Shown here: one piece after another, positions 1 to 5,903 of the stretch
Position numbering within the stretch: the first letter of the stretch is position 1
How the letters are laid out: every line of letters begins with the position of its first letter
NCBI GenBank assembly: GCA_947461495.1
Contig: CANHLV010000121.1
Location: forward strand, 1-6,162
Length of the DNA stretch: 6,162 nucleotides
Direction of reading: 5' to 3'
Origin: Chitinophagaceae bacterium
GTDB taxonomy: Bacteria; Bacteroidota; Bacteroidia; Chitinophagales; Chitinophagaceae
Made by a program: the position numbers and the translations under genes
Notes under the pieces: model-generated
The model's input: the letters and a program-made list of their open reading frames with translations, nothing else
What the model was told of the DNA's origin: nothing
Databases searched by the model: none

Positions 1-890
1 GAATCACTGAATTCCCCTCAGGCATGGGTATCAAATTAGAAGCAGGTGCAAGAATTATTGTTCAAATTCATTACCCGGCCGGAACTTCAGGACAAATCGA
101 CTCTACAAAACTAAATATTAAATATAGCAACAATATTCTTCGTAATGTATACATCACTCCTATTTTGAATCATTCCAATTTAACGAATGGTCCATTGAAC
201 ATTCCTGCTAACGCTACAAAAACTTTTTATGCTCAATATACAGTTCCGATAAATGCAACGATTGTTTCAGTTGGTCCGCATGCACATTTGTTATGTAAAT
301 CATTTGAGTGTTATGGAATACCTCCATCAGGTGATACCATCAAATTCATAAAAATTGACGATTGGGATTTTCATTGGCAAGGAGTGCATAATTTCCAAAA
401 ACCAATTAAAATACCCGCCGGTACCGTTTTACATAGTAAAGCTTATTATGACAACACTTCTAATAACCCTAACAATCCAAACAATCCGCCACAACGTGTA
501 ACCTTGGGCGAAGCAACAACTGATGAAATGATGTTGATTTATTTTGGTTTTTTATGGTATCAAAATGGTGATGAAAACATCATTGTGGACACGGCTTCTC
601 ATTTGAAACATTATCTTGATTGTATTGAATCTAACAATGACTCCATTCCAACAATAGTAACCAATGAATTTAAAATCTATCCCAATCCTGCAAATCAATT
701 TCTGAATATCCAATTACCGGCAAATGAAATTTTTTCAGCATCAATTTACAACTCAATTGGTCAGTTGGTATCTGTATCTCAAAATCAAAAAAAAATAAAC
801 ATTTCCAATTTACCTGAAGGAATTTATTTTGTCGGCATAGTCTCTGGTAAAAAACATTACATTAAAAAAATATTGATCAAGCATTTATAA
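1..890 (+). CDS. Secreted copper type II monooxygenase (PHM-like), C-terminal part, with T9SS sorting domain; 5' partial
   Basis: The frame is open to the left edge (first whole codon at 3, reading ITEFPSG before the Met at 24), so the Met at 24 is internal and the N-terminus is missing. Residues below count from that Met. The protein aligns by eye with the catalytic core of peptidylglycine alpha-hydroxylating monooxygenase. QIHY (His16) matches the last CuH-site histidine, HAH (His86, His88) the HxH of the CuM site, and TDEMM (Met169) the CuM methionine. An Asn/Pro-rich loop lies at 146-156. Residues about 215-288 form a type A T9SS sorting domain: YPNP at 219-222, a SIGQLV strand, NLPEGIYFV and a lysine-rich end. 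By family knowledge this is a copper-dependent, oxygen-using enzyme exported and anchored or released through T9SS; its substrate is unknown. The missing upstream part should carry the other two CuH histidines and a signal peptide. The following HAD gene starts 19 nt downstream and may be co-transcribed. Family confidence is high; substrate confidence is nil. Confidence 0.88.
   Translation, partial: ITEFPSGMGIKLEAGARIIVQIHYPAGTSGQIDSTKLNIKYSNNILRNVYITPILNHSNLTNGPLNIPANATKTFYAQYTVPINATIVSVGPHAHLLCKSFECYGIPPSGDTIKFIKIDDWDFHWQGVHNFQKPIKIPAGTVLHSKAYYDNTSNNPNNPNNPPQRVTLGEATTDEMMLIYFGFLWYQNGDENIIVDTASHLKHYLDCIESNNDSIPTIVTNEFKIYPNPANQFLNIQLPANEIFSASIYNSIGQLVSVSQNQKKINISNLPEGIYFVGIVSGKKHYIKKILIKHL
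462..488 (+). repeat. Three 9-nt units encoding Asn-Asn-Pro inside the monooxygenase
   Basis: Three consecutive 9-nt units encode NNP-NNP-NNP (residues 147-155 counted from the Met at 24), followed by another Pro. The codons differ between units (aat/aac; cct, cca, ccg), so the repeat is conserved at protein level rather than being a fresh slippage product. It sits in the loop between a beta strand (TVLHSKAYYDN) and the GEATTDEMM strand carrying the copper-binding Met. Asn/Pro loops here occur, as I recall, in other bacterial members, so this is probably a normal loop. Confidence 0.6.
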
Positions 891-909
891 TTAACTATAA
901 AAATAAAAA

Positions 910-1467
910 GTGATCCAAATTAAAAACATTAATAAAAGCTGGACCTTATTTCTAGATCGTGATGGAGTTATCAATCACGAAAAACACAATGATTATGTGC
1001 ATAAATGGGATGAATTTGTTTTTTATGACAACGCCATTGAGGCTATTAAAATTCTCAGCTCTGTTTTTAATCGCATTATTGTTGTTACCAATCAAAAAGG
1101 TGTTGGAAAAGGGCTTACACTTCTAGAAGATCTTGAAGAGATACATGATAAAATGAAAGCTGCCATAACTAATGCCGGAGGTAGAATAGACGAAGTTTAT
1201 TTTTGTCCGGATTTGGAAGAAAACAGTCCTTACCGAAAACCTAATCCCGGTATGGGTATAAAAGCAAAAGTACAATTTCCGGAAATCGATTTTTCAAAAT
1301 CGGTAATGGTAGGAAATACATTAAGCGATATGGAATTTGGTCGTAACCTTGGAGCTTTTACGGTATTTGTTGCAACAACCCGACCTGAAGTAAGTAAAGA
1401 AGATAATCGGATTGATTTATATGTAGATACACTATACCAATTCGCTGCTAAATTTACAAATCAATGA
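910..1467 (+). CDS. HAD-IIIA family phosphatase, GmhB/HisB-N-like, without zinc-loop cysteines
   Basis: This 185-aa protein has the size and motif order of the GmhB/HisB N-terminal phosphatases. Motif I is LDRDGV with nucleophile Asp16 and acid/base Asp18, motif II is VVTNQKGVGKG with Thr60, motif III is RKPNPGM with Lys110, and motif IV is VGNTLSD with Asp140. Family members remove phosphate from sugar phosphates such as heptose bisphosphate, or from histidinol phosphate, in the cytoplasm. Two deviations are visible. The loop after Cys99 (CPDLEENSPYRKP) lacks the CxH and CxC ligands of zinc-binding members, and the first motif IV Asp, a Mg ligand in E. coli GmhB, is Asn136. The start is GTG: an in-frame TAA at 904-906 lies directly upstream and no ATG occurs before motif I. 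Translation ends in tandem stops TGA-TAA. The gene follows the monooxygenase by 19 nt. A heptose-phosphate role is possible, but the substrate cannot be assigned from sequence. Confidence 0.88.
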   Translation: MIQIKNINKSWTLFLDRDGVINHEKHNDYVHKWDEFVFYDNAIEAIKILSSVFNRIIVVTNQKGVGKGLTLLEDLEEIHDKMKAAITNAGGRIDEVYFCPDLEENSPYRKPNPGMGIKAKVQFPEIDFSKSVMVGNTLSDMEFGRNLGAFTVFVATTRPEVSKEDNRIDLYVDTLYQFAAKFTNQ

Positions 1468-1534
1468 TAAGTTAAAAAATGAATTGTTTAGGAAGCGTAA
1501 TAAATTGAAGCCATTAGTTCATTAAATTTATAAA

Positions 1535-2470
1535 ATGAAGAATAACATTATCATTACAATTGCTTTAATATTAACAATCAACAACAGCTTTGCACAACAT
1601 TTCAATAAAGAAGAATTATTTTTTTTAAAAGCAAAGGAAGATTCATTACAACCATTATCTGAAAAAATTGTAATGGCTATGAATCCTGAAGATCGTTTAA
1701 GAGCAGACAGTTTTTTTACAAAAATTTTAGTTAGAGCCTTAAAAACAAGAAATGCGTTTCACTACCCTTTTGATTCGTTGTTTGCAATATCAAAATTGTA
1801 TTCACCTGATAGTGTTTTCAGAATCTTCACCTGGCAATTGGTTATCGATGAGAATAAAGTAAGGCAACATGGCGCCATACAAATGAAAACCTCAGATGGT
1901 ACATTGAGATTAATTCCGTTGATAGACAACTCAGAAAATACCTACAAATTACAAGACACAATTGTTAATAATAGTGCCTGGATTGGTGCCATTTACTACA
2001 AAATATTGATGAATAAAATCCAGGACAAAAAAATTTATACATTGCTTGGATATGATGAAGGCAATATTAGAATCAGCAGAAAAATTATTGAGTTCATGCA
2101 TTTTGAAAATGATGCTCCCATTTTTGGTGGCTCCTATTTTGACTACAGCAGTGATACCTCACATATACAATATGAAGCAAGGCATGTAATGGAATTTAAA
2201 AAAGAAGCCGGCCCACGATTAACTTATGACGATGAAATGAAAATGATCATCATGGAACATCTGGTTTCTGAATCAAATGAGCCCACAAAAAAATGGACCT
2301 TGGTTGGCGACGGTGATTATGAAGGTTATAAATGGGGAAATGGGAAATGGAATTACATTTCAAAAGTATTCAATCAAATTATACCTGAAGGCAAGGCGCC
2401 AGTACCTGAAAATTTTCTTGATAAGAAAGAGAACAATAAAATCATTTCACCTCAGCATCAAAATGATTAA
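1535..2470 (+). CDS. Exported conserved protein of unknown function (311 aa)
   Basis: The N-terminus is a clear signal peptide: MKNN, a hydrophobic core IIITIALILTI, then NSFA with probable cleavage after Ala20, leaving Gln21 as the new N-terminus, as is common in Bacteroidota. There is no lipobox Cys and no later membrane segment, so the protein is probably periplasmic or outer-membrane associated. The mature part is rich in aromatic and charged residues. Notable stretches are IGAIYYKILMNK (150-161), KIYTLLGYDEGNIRISRKII (166-185), APIFGG (194-199), RLTYDDEMKMIIMEHLV (228-244) and GDGDYEGYKWGNGKWNYI (258-275). The general pattern resembles an uncharacterised family I recall from other Bacteroidota, but I know no function and assign none. 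It starts 67 nt after the HAD-IIIA gene, with no Shine-Dalgarno site but an A/T-rich leader. Its stop overlaps the stop of the convergent nupG-like gene. Confidence 0.85.
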   Translation: MKNNIIITIALILTINNSFAQHFNKEELFFLKAKEDSLQPLSEKIVMAMNPEDRLRADSFFTKILVRALKTRNAFHYPFDSLFAISKLYSPDSVFRIFTWQLVIDENKVRQHGAIQMKTSDGTLRLIPLIDNSENTYKLQDTIVNNSAWIGAIYYKILMNKIQDKKIYTLLGYDEGNIRISRKIIEFMHFENDAPIFGGSYFDYSSDTSHIQYEARHVMEFKKEAGPRLTYDDEMKMIIMEHLVSESNEPTKKWTLVGDGDYEGYKWGNGKWNYISKVFNQIIPEGKAPVPENFLDKKENNKIISPQHQND

Positions 2471-3714
2471 TGTTTTTTGGAAATTTTATCCAAACTATCC
2501 TCAGGATAGTGACGATATTTAAACACCAAAGGAAAGAAAATAACAAGAACAAGAGCATATCCAGCAAATGAGAACCAAATCATTGGCCAGTTTTTTACAG
2601 TATTGACTGTGAATTGATCTACCACCCATCCGCTTCCTAATCCTCCAATTATCGCACCCAATCCATTTGTCACCATCATGAATAAGCCCTGAGCACTGGC
2701 TCTGATATTTGATGTTGTTTCCTTTTCTACGAATAATGATCCGGATATATTAAAAAAATCAAAAGCCATTCCATAAACTACCATAGATAATACTAGAAAA
2801 ACAACACCTTCTCCTGGATTTCCAATACCAAATAAACCAAATCTTAATACCCAAGCCATCATACTAAATAACATCACCATTTTGATACCAAATTTTTTAA
2901 GAAAAAATGGAATAGTCAGTATAAATAATGTCTCAGAAATTTGAGATAAAGACAACATAACCAATGGATGCTTTACAACAAATGAGTCTGAATAACCGGT
3001 TTTAAAATCATCTAAAAAACTTCCCCCAAAAGTGTTAGTAATTTGAAGTGCTGCTCCTAACAACATCGAGAAGAAGAAAAATATAAGCATTTTTTCCTGC
3101 TTCAACAGTACAAATGCGTCTAGTCCTAATGACGACATCAAACTTTCTTTTTTAGAAGATCCCGCAGGTGTACAAGCCGGCAAACTGAAACAATACAAAC
3201 CCATCGCAATCGCAGATGCTGCAGCTACAAAAAATTGGTAATTGCTATGTCCAAACCCTGTCAGGTCTGCAAACCACATAGCTAAAATAAATCCTACAGT
3301 TCCCCATACACGAATTGGAGGAAATGTTGTTTGTACATCAAAGCCGGATTGCACCAAAATTCTGTATGATACTGAATTATTTAAGGCAATAGTAGGCATA
3401 TATGCCATAGAATTTAACAGCATAACCCAAAACATGATAGCCGGACTTTTGACAAATGCTGCAAATAACAAACAAATTGCTCCTGCGATATGACTAATCC
3501 CTAAAACTTTTTCGGCATTTACCCATCGGTCTGCTATTATCCCCAATAAGGCCGGCATAAATAAAGACGCAATTCCCAATGTAGAAAATACACTTCCAAT
3601 TTCAAGCCCACTAAAACCAATGGAAAACAAATATCCTCCTGTGGAAATCAACCAAGAACCCCAGATAAAAAATTGCAAGAAACTAAGTACTACAAGTCGT
3701 TGCTTGATGTTCAT
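2467..3714 (-). CDS. nupG: Nucleoside:H+ symporter, NupG/XapB type (MFS)
   Basis: This 415-aa, strongly hydrophobic protein matches E. coli NupG (about 418 aa) along its length. Shared blocks include LSFLQFFIWGSWL (10-22), FMPALLGIIADRW (52-64), FPPIRVWGTVGF (131-142), FFFSMLLGAALQITNTFG (213-230), LSQISETLFILTIPFFL (256-272), VYGMAFDFFNISGS (313-326) and RASAQGLFMMVTNG (338-351). Residues reported, as I recall, to contact nucleoside in NupG all have counterparts: Arg135, Thr139, Phe142, Gln224, Asn227, Gln258, Glu261, Tyr314, Phe318 and Asp319. It should therefore be a proton-coupled importer of nucleosides in the inner membrane with 12 transmembrane segments. Specificity (broad, or xanthosine-like as in XapB) is not decidable by eye. 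It is transcribed divergently from mqnE across a 282-nt gap, and its last 4 nt overlap the stop of the opposing 311-aa gene. The start at 3712-3714 (MNIKQRLVVLSFLQF) lines up with the NupG N-terminus (MNLKLQLKILSFLQF). Confidence 0.95.
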   Translation of the reverse strand: MNIKQRLVVLSFLQFFIWGSWLISTGGYLFSIGFSGLEIGSVFSTLGIASLFMPALLGIIADRWVNAEKVLGISHIAGAICLLFAAFVKSPAIMFWVMLLNSMAYMPTIALNNSVSYRILVQSGFDVQTTFPPIRVWGTVGFILAMWFADLTGFGHSNYQFFVAAASAIAMGLYCFSLPACTPAGSSKKESLMSSLGLDAFVLLKQEKMLIFFFFSMLLGAALQITNTFGGSFLDDFKTGYSDSFVVKHPLVMLSLSQISETLFILTIPFFLKKFGIKMVMLFSMMAWVLRFGLFGIGNPGEGVVFLVLSMVVYGMAFDFFNISGSLFVEKETTSNIRASAQGLFMMVTNGLGAIIGGLGSGWVVDQFTVNTVKNWPMIWFSFAGYALVLVIFFPLVFKYRHYPEDSLDKISKKH

Positions 3715-3823
3715 ATTAATTTTGGTTTAGCTTTTGATGTCGGAAGTTAAATAAAATTTATAAATTTTTGAGATAAAAATTTCGTATTGACTCATTCCGC
3801 AATAAGTAGTAATTCGGCTACAA

Positions 3824-3935
3824 GGGGGGATTGAGGATTTGGGGTTGAGGATTTGGGAATTAGGGGTTTGGGATTAGGGATTGGGGGATTGACATTGGAA
3901 TTGGGGGATTTGGGAATTTGGGATTGGGAATTGGG
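3824..3935 (+). repeat. G-rich degenerate short repeat with two G-quadruplex motifs in the nupG-mqnE divergent region
   Basis: Degenerate 6-9 nt units of the type GGGATTT, GGGATTG or GGGAATT follow one another for 112 nt. There are twelve runs of three or more G, and almost no C, on the + strand. Two stretches meet the usual G3+N1-7 definition of a G-quadruplex: 3863-3887 (loops of 3, 4 and 3 nt) and 3903-3935 (five G-runs, loops of 3-5 nt). The block ends abruptly at a T-rich stretch (about 3937-3961). It sits in the 282-nt intergenic region between the divergent nupG-like gene and mqnE, nearer to mqnE. The repeat lacks stop codons in the mqnE frame, so mqnE can be read 48 codons upstream to an ATG at 3853. 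That extension is low-complexity and not part of the family. The G-rich strand is the mqnE coding strand. Function unknown. Confidence 0.85.
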
Positions 3936-3977
3936 ATTTAAATTTTTACTTTTTATTTTTTACTCACACAATGGCAG

Positions 3978-3985
3978 TAAATTTG
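3978..3985 (+). promoter_or_regulatory. Possible Bacteroidota -7 element (TAnnTTTG) for mqnE
   Basis: TAAATTTG is an exact match to the Bacteroidota sigma-A -7 consensus TAnnTTTG and is the only exact match I found in the divergent gap. The place for the -33 element (about 3952-3960) is a T-rich run without the expected TTTG, so the match is one-sided. A start site 4-6 nt downstream would leave a leader of only about 7 nt before the mqnE ATG at 3997. It could be a chance match in AT-rich DNA. Confidence 0.3.
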
Positions 3986-3996
3986 TAAAAAAATAC

Positions 3997-5142
3997 ATGT
4001 CCGATTTACATACAATACTTAAACTTGCTTCAACAGACAATCAACTGATTTCAATCGCTGAAAAGGTTTACAACGGAGAAAGGATATCTGATCAAGAAGG
4101 TATTTATCTTTTTGAACATGGCGATTTGCCATTTGTAGGACACTTAGCCAATTATATCAGGGAAAAAAAGCATGGCGACCTCACTTACTTTAACAGAAAC
4201 TTCCATATTGAACCAACCAATGTTTGTGTATTCAGCTGTAAGTTCTGTTCCTACTCAAAGTTATACGCAAACAGAGAGGAAGGCTGGGAATTAAGCATTG
4301 ATCAAATGGTTGACATTGTTAAAGGCTATGATGGAAAGCCCGTTACAGAAGTTCATATTGTTGGGGGTGTTCATCCCAAAATGAACATGGATTATTTCAA
4401 AGAATTGATTCGAAAAATAAAGGCTCATCGTCCTGATTTGCATATAAAAGCATTTACTGCTGTTGAATTGGATTATATGTTTCGCAAAGCAAAACTTTCT
4501 GTCGATGAAGGTTTGAAACAATTGCATGATGCAGGATTACAATCATTACCAGGAGGTGGAGCCGAAATATTTCACCCCGAGATCAGAGAGCAAATTGCAG
4601 GAGATAAAGTTTCGGGCGAAGGCTGGTTACAAATTCATGAAGCTGCACATCAATTGGGCATGCATAGCAATGCAACTATGCTTTATGGTCATGTTGAAAA
4701 ATATGAACATCGTATTCATCATATGAGACAGTTGCGCGATTTACAGGATAAAACAAATGGCTTCAACACTTTCATTCCACTTAAATTCAGAAATGCCAAT
4801 AACGATATGAGTGATGTAAAAGAATCAACCGTTATTGAAGACATGAGAATGTATGCCATTGCCAGAATATATTTAGATAATTTCCCACATTTGAAGGCAT
4901 ACTGGCCGATGCTTGGCCGCCAAAATGCTCAATTGTCTCTTGCATTTGGAGTCAATGATATTGATGGCACTATCGATGATTCTACAAAAATTTATTCAAT
5001 GGCAGGTAGTGAGGAGCAAACACCGACAATGACAACAGAACAGCTGGTCATTCTTATCCATCAAGCCAAAAGAACAGCGGTTGAAAGGGACACTCTTTAC
5101 AACAAAATAAAAATATATACCGACACTAATAGCTTATCATAA
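3997..5142 (+). CDS. mqnE: Aminofutalosine synthase MqnE (radical SAM, menaquinone biosynthesis)
   Basis: This 381-aa radical SAM enzyme carries the cluster motif CVFSCKFC (Cys77, Cys81, Cys84) within FHIEPTNVCVFSCKFCSYS. Other family blocks are GGVHP (123-127), LPGGGAEIF (184-192), the metal/substrate-region HSNATMLYGHVE (223-234) and FGVNDIDGT (317-325). The NFHIEPTNVC context and the IDGT-containing C-terminus indicate MqnE rather than its paralogue MqnC. MqnE joins 3-[(1-carboxyvinyl)oxy]benzoate and S-adenosylmethionine to form aminofutalosine in the cytoplasm, the second committed step of the futalosine route. The ATG at 3997 was chosen because it begins MSDLHTILK directly ahead of a normal N-terminus. 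An in-frame ATG at 3853 would add 48 residues encoded largely by the G-rich repeat. Neither mqnA, mqnC nor mqnD is in the window, so the pathway genes are probably dispersed. The 86-aa gene follows after 18 nt and is likely co-transcribed. Confidence 0.93.
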   Translation: MSDLHTILKLASTDNQLISIAEKVYNGERISDQEGIYLFEHGDLPFVGHLANYIREKKHGDLTYFNRNFHIEPTNVCVFSCKFCSYSKLYANREEGWELSIDQMVDIVKGYDGKPVTEVHIVGGVHPKMNMDYFKELIRKIKAHRPDLHIKAFTAVELDYMFRKAKLSVDEGLKQLHDAGLQSLPGGGAEIFHPEIREQIAGDKVSGEGWLQIHEAAHQLGMHSNATMLYGHVEKYEHRIHHMRQLRDLQDKTNGFNTFIPLKFRNANNDMSDVKESTVIEDMRMYAIARIYLDNFPHLKAYWPMLGRQNAQLSLAFGVNDIDGTIDDSTKIYSMAGSEEQTPTMTTEQLVILIHQAKRTAVERDTLYNKIKIYTDTNSLS

Positions 5143-5160
5143 CTACATAAAAAATAAGAA

Positions 5161-5421
5161 ATGTCAGATTGTAATATCAATATCAGTTTTACCGGATCTG
5201 CAGAAGAGATTCTCAACAAAGCAAAAGCTGCTGTTGAATCTCAGGGCGGCTCATTTGAAGGTGATTTAAACTCAGGAAAATTTCATGTAAGCCTTATGTC
5301 AAATACTGTTGCGGGTTCATATACTGTAACCGACAACCAGCTTCAATTGAACATTACTGAAAAACCTATGTTTGTGCCTTGCAATGCTATTGAAAGCTTT
5401 CTTTTAAAAAAACTATCCTAA
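5161..5421 (+). CDS. Small conserved-looking protein of unknown function (86 aa)
   Basis: I do not recognise a named family. The protein is cytoplasmic by appearance: it has no signal peptide or membrane segment. Predicted by eye, it runs beta (NINISFTG), helix (SAEEILNKAKAAVESQG), four short strands (SFEGDL, KFHVSLM, VAGSYTVTD, QLQLNITEK) and a closing helix (CNAIESFLLKKLS). This compact beta-alpha-beta4-alpha layout recalls small sheet-and-helix domains such as the putative polyhydroxyalkanoate-system proteins, a resemblance I would not rely on. Cys4 and Cys75 are the only cysteines. The reading frame is well supported: ATG after an A-rich leader, ordinary codon use, and an 18-nt gap from mqnE on the same strand. 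Its stop lies 4 nt from the stop of the convergent HAD gene. Co-transcription with mqnE does not prove a role in menaquinone synthesis. Confidence 0.8.
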   Translation: MSDCNINISFTGSAEEILNKAKAAVESQGGSFEGDLNSGKFHVSLMSNTVAGSYTVTDNQLQLNITEKPMFVPCNAIESFLLKKLS

Positions 5422-5425
5422 TTTT

Positions 5426-5836
5426 TTAAATCAAGCCTTTCTCTTTCAACATTTTTTTGATGGTCTCCCAATCAGCATAAGGACGTTCATTGCTATTTTC
5501 AGGGACAATCAGTGGGCAACCAAGAGCCGCATCATCTATATATAGATTGGCATATGCTTTTGGCGAGTCCGTCCATAATCGCTGTTCAGGATTTGTTTGA
5601 ATGCCATAAAGTGGAATGTTATTTTCTTTGAACCATGTTACAGCTGCTGAAAGAAAGTATTCACGGTAAGCACCAAAATTCGTTTTCACTTCTCGGTCGC
5701 TTCGCATCGTAAATAAAATAAGCTGATGCCCATTTTTAATCAACTCTTTTAATACAGGAATGGCTCCAATATCTTTTCCGATTTCAGGATATTCGTGAGT
5801 AACGCAAGTCCCGTCAAAATCAATTCCAATTTGCAT
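5426..5836 (-). CDS. Minimal cap-less HAD-superfamily hydrolase (136 aa)
   Basis: The HAD motifs are complete in a very short protein. Motif I is GIDFDGTCV (nucleophile Asp6, acid/base Asp8), motif II is LFTMRS (Thr43), Lys93 in WTDSPKAY fits motif III, and motif IV is YIDDAALG (Asp101, Asp102). There is no room for a C1 or C2 cap domain, so the active site should be open. Members of this kind usually act on macromolecular phosphate or work as small phosphatases; the substrate is unknown. Phrases such as THEYPEIGKDIGAIPVLKEL and IPLYGIQTNPEQ are typical of a family I recall as common in Bacteroidota, usually annotated only as a HAD-like hydrolase. The start at 5834-5836 gives MQIGIDFDGT, placing motif I at the N-terminus as expected. 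The gene begins only 19 nt after the hairpin that ends the OmpA-family gene, and it converges on the 86-aa gene with 4 nt between stops. Confidence 0.88.
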   Translation of the reverse strand: MQIGIDFDGTCVTHEYPEIGKDIGAIPVLKELIKNGHQLILFTMRSDREVKTNFGAYREYFLSAAVTWFKENNIPLYGIQTNPEQRLWTDSPKAYANLYIDDAALGCPLIVPENSNERPYADWETIKKMLKEKGLI

Positions 5837-5855
5837 TATTTTTTTATTTAAATAA

Positions 5856-5884
5856 GAAAACCCACGAAAAATCCGTGGGTTTTC
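5856..5884 (-). terminator. Rho-independent-type hairpin after the OmpA-family gene
   Basis: A perfect 11-bp inverted repeat (gaaaacccacg at 5856-5866, cgtgggttttc at 5874-5884) encloses a 7-nt loop. It lies 19 nt past the OmpA-family stop on the minus strand and is followed there by TTATTTAAAT, a modest T-rich tail whose T content begins within the stem (GGGTTTTC). The weak tail means termination may be partial, allowing some read-through into the HAD gene that starts 19 nt further on. On the plus strand nothing is evident for it to terminate. Confidence 0.75.
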
Positions 5885-5903
5885 AAAAAATATAAAGGAT
5901 TTA

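Noticed and set aside
2277..2522. 81-aa open frame on the + strand
   Set aside because: It overlaps the end of the 311-aa gene in another frame and runs antisense into nupG. It has no family signal and no leader of its own.
3242..3493. 83-aa open frame on the + strand
   Set aside because: It lies wholly antisense within the strongly supported nupG-like gene.
3753..3760. Promoter -7 element for the nupG-like gene on the - strand (TAAATTTT)
   Set aside because: It matches TAnnTTTG at 5 of 6 fixed positions, but no TTG or TTTG lies at a suitable distance upstream. In such AT-rich DNA the match is not informative.
3824..3935. CRISPR array
   Set aside because: The units are only 6-9 nt, degenerate and contiguous, with no spacers and no cas genes in the window.
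3971..3988. Short upstream open frame (ATG to TAA, 5 codons) before mqnE
   Set aside because: It encodes only MAVNL, has no supporting leader and overlaps the candidate -7 element; a chance ATG is the simpler reading.
4291..4527. 78-aa open frame on the - strand
   Set aside because: It is antisense inside mqnE and its composition is that of a shadow frame.
4526..4726. 66-aa open frame on the + strand
   Set aside because: It is a +1-type shadow inside mqnE; the mqnE frame carries all the conserved motifs.
2467..5421. Functional link between the nucleoside transporter and mqnE (the futalosine route releases adenine)
   Set aside because: The two genes are divergent and separated by a repeat. 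Nothing in the sequence ties them together beyond adjacency.
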